The notes under the pieces were generated by a model that did no database searches, had not been told where the DNA came from, and saw nothing but the letters and a program-made list of their open reading frames with translations. The position numbers were made by a program, and so were the translations under genes. Below, one piece after another: positions 6,483-11,372 of a stretch of 11,372 nucleotides of DNA; positions within the stretch are counted from its first letter, which is position 1; each line of letters begins with the position of its first letter. This DNA is from Armatimonadota bacterium (GTDB taxonomy: Bacteria > Armatimonadota > Fimbriimonadia > Fimbriimonadales > ATM1), in contig JACDEQ010000048.1 of assembly GCA_013816225.1 (NCBI GenBank), positions 1 to 11,372 of the forward strand, written 5' to 3'.

Positions 6483-8729
6483 ATGACAAAGAGAACCCTA
6501 GTGGCCCTTGCCGGTTTCGTCGGGCTATCCTTATTGGCGTCCGTGGCACACGCGGACCAGATCTGGCAGGTCAAAAACGGTACCACGTCGATGACCCTTT
6601 ACCGCCAGATCATTCGCGACATAGGACTCAAACTCGAGATCCGAGAAACCGCTTTACCTCGAACAGATATGGAAGAGGCTGTCGGCTTCAAGGTCACGGG
6701 CGCCAGCGATTTGAAGTTCTTCACCAAGAACGGCATGTACCGCTACTGGACCGAAGGTCGCGTCACAAGCGAGGGCGGATTCACTCTTAAGAGTGCAAAA
6801 GGTTCTCTCAGGGTCGACGACTTCGCGATCATATACCGAAATACCGGCCTGTCGGACAACATGTTCGTTCTGAACGGCGCCACGGACAGCAGCCCGGTTG
6901 CATTCGATCTTTCCCATATCAAGGTCAACTTCGACCGGAAGACCAAGACGCTACGTTTCGGCTACGCCGACATGATCCTCACCAATAAGGCCGCCAATAG
7001 GCTCGGCAGGCCGGACCTTGCCGGCCAAATCATTGGCATGGCAACGGTTTCCGCCCGGGCTGCTTTCGTTAGCGGTGACGTGAAGGATCCCGATCTCGAG
7101 CCCAGTGGTGGCGCCGACGGGGATATGAATGGCAATGTGAAGTTGCACCTTCTCGGCGACTGCACGAGCTACGGCCGGGTCGGTACGTTCCCCAATGGAA
7201 TCAGTGGCCTGGGCATTTCCACGACTTCCTGCAACGTAACCGATATCCCCGGCGACGTCGTCGACTGGTATGCGCAGATGGACGAGCGGCACCCGGTGAT
7301 AGCTCAAAACTTCTACCGTATCCATTCGATCAATGGCGGAACCCGCTTCGAGCAGATCGGCGTCGGCTGGGTTAAGCACGGCTTCCTTTCGACCAACTCG
7401 AATGGCTGTATCGGTCCGAATGGCGAAAACTGCGTAACTCCGCCTAACGGCGGTAACGAACTAGGCGTTTTCTGTTCGGATACTTACGGATCTGGACTCA
7501 ACGCAAGCCGAGATTGGCTCGGCCCGCGCGACGAAATCAACGCGTTCGCAGGCACCTGGGAGTGCACGGGCAGCTACTTCTCGAACTATCAGAACGACTG
7601 TGTCGAGCGCTTCAACACTAACGGTCTGGGCCCGGTGGACCACCGGCTGCAGGTACATGACCAAGACCTGACGGCGCCGAACTCGCAGTTCTTCTATGAA
7701 GCCTACTACGTGTCCAGGGACGACGTAGATCGCTATAATAGCGCAGCGTTTCGCCCATGCACGGTCAACTTCCAGGGCGGCGATTGGCACTTCCAGCCGA
7801 CCCAAGCGCAGACGAATGGCGTAGTTGCCGACCACTGGGGCGATATTCAGCCGGCTCCCAGGGCGCAACCGGCCGACGAAGGTGATATCCTCGTCGCCGT
7901 TCAGGTGAACGATCTTGGCGGCGGCAAGTGGCACTACGACTATGCGGTGTATAACCATACATCGTATCGTGAGATGCGCCAGTTCACGATTCCCTTGCCG
8001 GATGGCTTGACACTCGAGAACGTCGAGTTCCGAGACATCGACAAAGACGACACCAACGAGTGGACGTGGAACTACGGAAACTCCGCGTTGACGTGGAAGA
8101 CGAGCACGTACGCTCAGAGCCCAGATGCGAACTCGCTCAAGTGGAATAGCGTCTTCAACTTCCGATTCGACGCGAATTCGCCTCCGGCCGTCAACGGATC
8201 CACGGCTACCCTCGGCCTGTTCAGACCGGGCGTCCTTCAGATGCTCGCGGCGGAGACCCGAGGGCCGAGAAGCCCGTTCACGAATCCCACGGTCCTAAAT
8301 GTGGAGCGCGGTGACCAAGTGGCGGGTGGGCTGGCCGACCTCTTCAACAGCGACGATTCGAAGTTGGGCTTGCATCCCGGAATAGTCTTCGGCACGTTTC
8401 AAGCGCCGATTCGAGTCGTTCTAGAGGGCACGAGCGCCCAAGGCCCGACAACCCTCAAGTTCCGCGTAGAGTCGGCTGCCAGTTCGCCCAGTGTGAGTCA
8501 GAAGATTGAGCTCTTCAACTTCACGTTAGGCAGCTATGTGCCGTTGAGCACGACCAACTTGACGACGTCGGATGGTGTTGTCGAAGTCGCGGCCCCGAAT
8601 CCTGCGCAGTTCGTGCAAGCGGTTACCGGCAAGGTTCGAGCCCGGCTCGAGTTTAAGCTGACCGGTCCGGTGTTCGTGTTCCCGTGGAGCGTGGACATCG
8701 ACCAAGCGGTCTGGAGAATCCTCCCGTAG
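6483..8729 (+). CDS. Large exported protein of unknown function with two beta-type C-terminal modules
   Basis: A 748-residue protein I cannot assign a function. The start is clear: AAGGAGGA at 6471-6478, with its GGAGG core five bases before the ATG. Residues 1-24 form a Sec signal peptide ending AHA before DQIWQ. Residues about 25-215 are beta-rich with no motif I know. Residues 227-426 hold eight cysteines, probably disulphides after export, around the segments VGWVKHGF, LGVFCSDTYGSGLN and WLGPRDEINAF. I recall similar signatures in uncharacterised Planctomycetota-type exoproteins, unverified. Residues about 470-590 (KWHYDYAVYNH, FTIPLPDGL, FNFRFDANSPP, GLFRPG) look like a separate beta-sandwich. 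Residues about 603-748 form a module homologous to the C-terminus of the sugar dehydrogenase downstream. No LPXTG, PEP-CTERM or membrane anchor is visible at the end. An intrinsic terminator follows, so it is probably transcribed alone. It could be a substrate-binding or structural surface protein; that is open. Confidence 0.88.
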   Translation: MTKRTLVALAGFVGLSLLASVAHADQIWQVKNGTTSMTLYRQIIRDIGLKLEIRETALPRTDMEEAVGFKVTGASDLKFFTKNGMYRYWTEGRVTSEGGFTLKSAKGSLRVDDFAIIYRNTGLSDNMFVLNGATDSSPVAFDLSHIKVNFDRKTKTLRFGYADMILTNKAANRLGRPDLAGQIIGMATVSARAAFVSGDVKDPDLEPSGGADGDMNGNVKLHLLGDCTSYGRVGTFPNGISGLGISTTSCNVTDIPGDVVDWYAQMDERHPVIAQNFYRIHSINGGTRFEQIGVGWVKHGFLSTNSNGCIGPNGENCVTPPNGGNELGVFCSDTYGSGLNASRDWLGPRDEINAFAGTWECTGSYFSNYQNDCVERFNTNGLGPVDHRLQVHDQDLTAPNSQFFYEAYYVSRDDVDRYNSAAFRPCTVNFQGGDWHFQPTQAQTNGVVADHWGDIQPAPRAQPADEGDILVAVQVNDLGGGKWHYDYAVYNHTSYREMRQFTIPLPDGLTLENVEFRDIDKDDTNEWTWNYGNSALTWKTSTYAQSPDANSLKWNSVFNFRFDANSPPAVNGSTATLGLFRPGVLQMLAAETRGPRSPFTNPTVLNVERGDQVAGGLADLFNSDDSKLGLHPGIVFGTFQAPIRVVLEGTSAQGPTTLKFRVESAASSPSVSQKIELFNFTLGSYVPLSTTNLTTSDGVVEVAAPNPAQFVQAVTGKVRARLEFKLTGPVFVFPWSVDIDQAVWRILP
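8289..8726 (+). other. Shared C-terminal domain, copy 1 (in the unknown exoprotein)
   Basis: Residues 603-748. The pattern RG...GGLADLFNSDD..L...PG.VF, API...L..TS, L.FRVES, ELFNF..GSY..L, VRARLEFK and FPW...ID..VW recurs in order in the neighbouring sugar dehydrogenase (10141-10587). By hand alignment about a third of positions are identical. It is probably a beta-sandwich appended to secreted proteins. Confidence 0.8.
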
Positions 8730-8752
8730 AGAGCGTCTCGTTGACCACGGAT

Positions 8753-8781
8753 AAGCGCGGCCTTTCGGGCCGCGCTTTTTT
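8753..8781 (+). terminator. Intrinsic (rho-independent) terminator after the unknown exoprotein
   Basis: AAGCGCGGCC (8753-8762) and GGCCGCGCTT (8768-8777) are perfect 10-base arms around a TTTCG loop, followed by a run of six Ts ending at 8781. It lies 24 bases after the stop codon. This is the clearest terminator in the window and separates the two genes that share a C-terminal domain into different transcripts. Confidence 0.93.
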
Positions 8782-8828
8782 CGTCCGAGTACGATCGTTT
8801 GCGGGTGCACGGGCGCCAAGCTTCTGCG

Positions 8829-8834
8829 TAGAAT
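8829..8834 (+). promoter_or_regulatory. Possible -10 box (TAGAAT) for the sugar dehydrogenase gene
   Basis: TAGAAT lies 74 bases before the GTG start and just after the terminator, where a promoter for this gene is required. The best -35-like string (TTGCGG, 8799-8804) is 24 bases away, too far for a standard spacer. It overlaps the in-frame ATG at 8833, which argues against that codon as the start. Confidence 0.35.
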
Positions 8835-8907
8835 GAGTATGCAACTAGAGTTGGGTCCGAGGTGCGGCCCCACCCCCTTTGATCGAAAAAGTGAGGAATC
8901 GTTAAAA

Positions 8908-10590
8908 GTGAATACTTCGAAGCTTTTGCCCGCCGCCTTAGGCGCGGCGAGCCTGTTTACCGGCGCTTCGGCGCAAACCTTGGTCGACCCCGACTACTTC
9001 GTTGAAACTTACGCATCGGGCTTATCCGGAGCTGTGGGCATGGAGTTTCTTTCAGCGTCGACTGTCCTTGTCACGCAGAAGGATACTGGACAAGTGAGGG
9101 TCGTCGTGAACGGTGTGGTGGACGGAACACCCGCGCTTGATTTACCTGTCAATAACGCCAGCGAGCGCGGTCTCCTCGGCATTTGCAAGCACCCCGATTT
9201 CGCCAAAAATGGTTTCGTTTACCTTTACTGGAGCCGATCCACGACCGGCGGGGATACCGGGGTCAGTGCAAACTGGAGCGACAACCGGGTCGAGCGGTAC
9301 GTTTACAACAGCGGAACGCTCTCACTCGACTCCCTGATCGCCATTTTCTCGAAAGATCCGGCACAAAATAACGGCCCGAATCATGATGGCGGAGTAATCA
9401 TGATCGGGCCCGATCAGAAGCTCTACATCATCACCGGTGACCTAAATAGGAACCGAGCCGAGCAGAACAATCAAGGCACACCGAACCTTTCCGCGAAGGT
9501 AGGCGGCGTACACCGGCTGAACCTCGACGGCACAATCCCAGGCGACAATCCGTTCGTGGGCTTAGGCAACACCGATTTCCACCCGTATTATGTGTATGGC
9601 GTGCGCAATTCGTACGGCATGAGCTGGGACCCTCTAACGAGCAAAATCTGGTTCACGGAGAATGGCCCCGGATCTTATGACGAAGTCAATCACGTCCCGA
9701 CCCCAGGTATGAACTCGGGCTGGAATGAACTCATGGGCCCGGATTCGAGAGATCCGCAAGGCGTGGGTGACCTCGTCATGTTCACTGGGGCCTACTATCG
9801 TGACCCAGAATTCAGCTGGCTTACACCCATTGCAGTCACCTCCATTGCTTGGTTGACTAGCAGCAAGTTCCACGGGACCGAGCGCACACATTGCGTCATA
9901 GGCGACGCAAACAACGGCTTCCTTTACCTGTTCCAAATGAACCTTGCCAGAGACGGATTCGTGCTCAGCGGCGGCGTAGCCGACAAGGTTGCCGATAGCA
10001 GCGCCGAGCGCGACCTGAATAAATGGGGCAGCGGCTTTGGCATCACCACCGACCTCGAAATCGGCCAAGATGGCTACCTGTACGGAACTAGCCTAACACT
10101 CGGTCGGATCTTTAGGATTCGGCCGGTTGTCGAAAGCGTCGTTCCAACGTCGTTCTCGCTCTTTCGTGGTGTCCTCATTTCGGGCAATCTGCAAAGCCTC
10201 AGTGCGAGCGACGACAACCGGCTGGTAACCCGGCCAGGGCCGGTCTTTACCAACGCTGAAGCCCCGATCCAGCTGATCCTAACGAGCACCTCGCCTTTTG
10301 TGGCGCCATCGGCTCTCTCATTCAAGATCGAGTCGAATTGCTCGGTGAGCAACATCACGCAGTCGGTAGCCCTTTATAACTTCAACACCATGTCGTACGA
10401 GACGCTGAACACGGGGACGGCAATGACATCTGACAGCACCATCACGATCAACGTTTCATCCGATGCCGCCAGGTTCATCGGACCCGATAACGAACTCCGC
10501 GCGAGAATCAGTTACAAAGCGCAAGGAACAACCTTCATCTATCCCTGGCATTCCCGGATCGACCACGTCCAGTGGACTCTGACCCGCTAG
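8908..10590 (+). CDS. Exported PQQ-dependent sugar dehydrogenase family protein (glucose/sorbosone dehydrogenase-type beta-propeller)
   Basis: A 560-residue exported protein. I chose GTG 8908 because it opens a good signal peptide (VNTSKLLPAALGAASLFTGA then SA before QTLVDPDYF) with GAGGAA 9-14 bases upstream. An in-frame ATG at 8833 would add 25 polar residues in front of the signal and overlaps the likely promoter. Residues about 25-410 form a soluble-glucose-dehydrogenase-like six-bladed propeller: SERGLLGICKHPDF, FVYLYWS, NGPNHDGGVIMIGPDQKLYI (His159 in the place of the catalytic base), VYGVRNSYGMSWDP (Arg233-Asn234), NGPGSYDEVNHV and a final GYLYGTSLTLGRIFRI strand. Such enzymes oxidise aldoses or related compounds outside the cytoplasm with PQQ; PQQ use and substrate here are inferred from family only. 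Residues 412-560 are an extra domain shared with the preceding exoprotein, absent from the usual family of about 350-450 residues. It is convergent with the peptidase gene. Confidence 0.85.
   Translation: MNTSKLLPAALGAASLFTGASAQTLVDPDYFVETYASGLSGAVGMEFLSASTVLVTQKDTGQVRVVVNGVVDGTPALDLPVNNASERGLLGICKHPDFAKNGFVYLYWSRSTTGGDTGVSANWSDNRVERYVYNSGTLSLDSLIAIFSKDPAQNNGPNHDGGVIMIGPDQKLYIITGDLNRNRAEQNNQGTPNLSAKVGGVHRLNLDGTIPGDNPFVGLGNTDFHPYYVYGVRNSYGMSWDPLTSKIWFTENGPGSYDEVNHVPTPGMNSGWNELMGPDSRDPQGVGDLVMFTGAYYRDPEFSWLTPIAVTSIAWLTSSKFHGTERTHCVIGDANNGFLYLFQMNLARDGFVLSGGVADKVADSSAERDLNKWGSGFGITTDLEIGQDGYLYGTSLTLGRIFRIRPVVESVVPTSFSLFRGVLISGNLQSLSASDDNRLVTRPGPVFTNAEAPIQLILTSTSPFVAPSALSFKIESNCSVSNITQSVALYNFNTMSYETLNTGTAMTSDSTITINVSSDAARFIGPDNELRARISYKAQGTTFIYPWHSRIDHVQWTLTR
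10141..10587 (+). other. Shared C-terminal domain, copy 2 (in the sugar dehydrogenase)
   Basis: Residues 412-560 counted from the GTG start. It contains the ordered blocks SLFRGVLISGNLQSLSASDD, RPGPVF, EAPIQLIL, LSFKIES, ALYNF...SYETLNT, ELRARISYK and FIYPWHSRIDHVQW, matching the C-terminus of the protein encoded at 6483-8729. It lies after the final propeller strand and is joined without a long linker. Confidence 0.8.
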
Positions 10591-10602
10591 ACCGGTCTCT
10601 AA

Positions 10603-10631
10603 GCTCCTCCCGCTCTAATGATGGGAGGAGC
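10603..10631. terminator. Perfect stem-loop between convergent genes
   Basis: GCTCCTCCC (10603-10611) and GGGAGGAGC (10623-10631) are perfect 9-bp arms around an 11-base loop. The right arm abuts the stop codon of the minus-strand peptidase gene, and the left arm is 12 bases past the stop of the plus-strand gene. Neither side has a clear T-tract. Position between two converging 3' ends suggests a two-way terminator or RNA 3'-end stabiliser. Confidence 0.6.
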
Positions 10632-11372
10632 CTAGTTAATGCGAACGGGCAGCGGGCCCGATGCGAGGGTCCACCCGAACGTGTCAATCGATATCCGACG
10701 TGGCTTGCCGGGCGTAGGGAACCAAAATTCCTGCTCTTTGCCGATCATCTCGACCGGAAACTTCTTCTCCCCTGCGTCGGTTTCGATGATCACAACTAAC
10801 CTCAGCCTGAACGGAGCCGCTGTGCCGGTCTGAGCAAGAGTGATCGTCGTCTCGTGGCCTTCGCGGGGAGCTTTCTCGGCAAAGGTGCGGACAAACGATA
10901 CTTCGGGGAAAATGCTCCCCCTTACCCACTGGGCGAAGAACCAGTCTAACTTGCGCTTAGAGGAGTTGGTAAAGCTCCGATCGATGTCGCTCCACTCGGT
11001 CATCCTTCCCTTACGCGACACCGCTAACTCGCGTAAGCACCGGTTCATCGTCTCCAGACCAAGCTCGTTCTCGAGCATTTTCATGACGTACGCCCCGCGG
11101 TAATAGCCGACGTTGCCATGAGGTCCATGCGCGAGGAGCGGGTCTTCCAGGGCAACCTTGGTGTTGCGGGTCGAGTAGCCCAGGTTCAAGCTCTGGTCTG
11201 AGTTGCTCTTGAACTGTGCGCTGTCGATATACTGCGTCAGGCTCTCATTCCAAATGCTGTGGATATAGCTGTTGGGAACCCAGCCTCCGAAGTACGTGTG
11301 CCCGACCTCGTGCGAGGTGGCCCAGCTGGTGATGCCCGGTGTCAGCAGTGTAAAGCTGTAGCATTCGATTCC
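10632..11372 (-). CDS. M1-like zinc metallopeptidase, C-terminal part (start beyond the window edge)
   Basis: The frame is open to the right edge, giving 246 visible residues, and ends at TAG 10634-10632. The first visible residues are GIEC, probably the counterpart of the G-x-M-E-N exopeptidase motif of M1 aminopeptidases. Residues 21-25 are HEVGH (two zinc-binding His and the catalytic Glu), and NESLTQYID at 42-50 supplies the third zinc ligand, Glu43. The run HGNVGYYRGAYVMKMLENEL corresponds to the M1 segment with the transition-state Tyr. The tail (from about residue 140) has beta-strand character like the usual M1 C-terminal part. The spacing between the second His and the Glu ligand is 17 residues, one fewer than the canonical 18. 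The cellular site is unknown because the N-terminus is missing. The methionine at 11189 is internal and not the start. Family call is good; substrate is not predictable. Confidence 0.82.
   Translation of the reverse strand, partial: GIECYSFTLLTPGITSWATSHEVGHTYFGGWVPNSYIHSIWNESLTQYIDSAQFKSNSDQSLNLGYSTRNTKVALEDPLLAHGPHGNVGYYRGAYVMKMLENELGLETMNRCLRELAVSRKGRMTEWSDIDRSFTNSSKRKLDWFFAQWVRGSIFPEVSFVRTFAEKAPREGHETTITLAQTGTAAPFRLRLVVIIETDAGEKKFPVEMIGKEQEFWFPTPGKPRRISIDTFGWTLASGPLPVRIN

Noticed and set aside
8833..8907. ATG at 8833 as the start of the sugar dehydrogenase
   Set aside because: It puts 25 polar residues before a clear signal peptide and overlaps the likely -10 box; GTG 8908 with GAGGAA upstream fits export better.
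10632..11189. A complete 185-residue peptidase starting at the Met at 11189
   Set aside because: The frame continues upstream to the window edge and contains the HEVGH zinc motif there, so this Met is internal.

Overview
The window is an ordinary chromosomal stretch of a bacterium with a moderately high GC content (by eye high 50s percent). Exported proteins with Sec-type signal peptides, a flotillin/NfeD membrane module and a secreted PQQ-family sugar dehydrogenase suggest a free-living Gram-negative-like organism. The C-terminal domain shared by the two exported proteins resembles domains I associate with Armatimonadota (Fimbriimonadia) and Planctomycetota secretomes. That assignment is a guess from memory, not something the sequence proves. 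I see no RNA genes, CRISPR arrays, insertion sequences or phage genes.

Layout. (1) Positions 1-1829, plus strand: the 3' part of pdhA (pyruvate dehydrogenase E1 alpha) and a complete pdhB (E1 beta), abutting each other. (2) 1876-3150, plus: a PLP enzyme best read as ornithine aminotransferase (rocD), with an unusual translation start. (3) 3196-6371, plus: a tight membrane-microdomain operon of an NfeD-like protein, a flotillin broken by one in-frame TAA exactly between its SPFH and coiled-coil domains, and an intact flotillin paralogue. (4) 6483-8729, plus: a large exported protein of unknown function, closed by a strong intrinsic terminator at 8753-8781. (5) 8908-10590, plus: an exported glucose/sorbosone-dehydrogenase-type beta-propeller whose C-terminal ~145 residues are homologous to the C-terminus of the preceding unknown exoprotein. 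(6) 10632 to the right edge, minus: the C-terminal 246 residues of an M1-like zinc aminopeptidase, convergent with gene 5 across a perfect 9-bp stem-loop.

How the parts may work together. PdhA and PdhB form the E1 heterotetramer that feeds acetyl-CoA production; E2 and E3 are not in view. RocD links ornithine to glutamate and proline metabolism and may merely be a neighbour. NfeD and flotillin proteins are known partners in membrane microdomains (compare YuaF-YuaG in Bacillus). The two exported proteins probably share a localisation or folding module at the C-terminus.

The points most worth a second look are the flotillin split at a domain boundary with a credible restart signal, the shared C-terminal domain of the two secreted proteins, the zero-spacing Shine-Dalgarno of rocD, and the shortened HExxH-to-Glu spacing of the peptidase.
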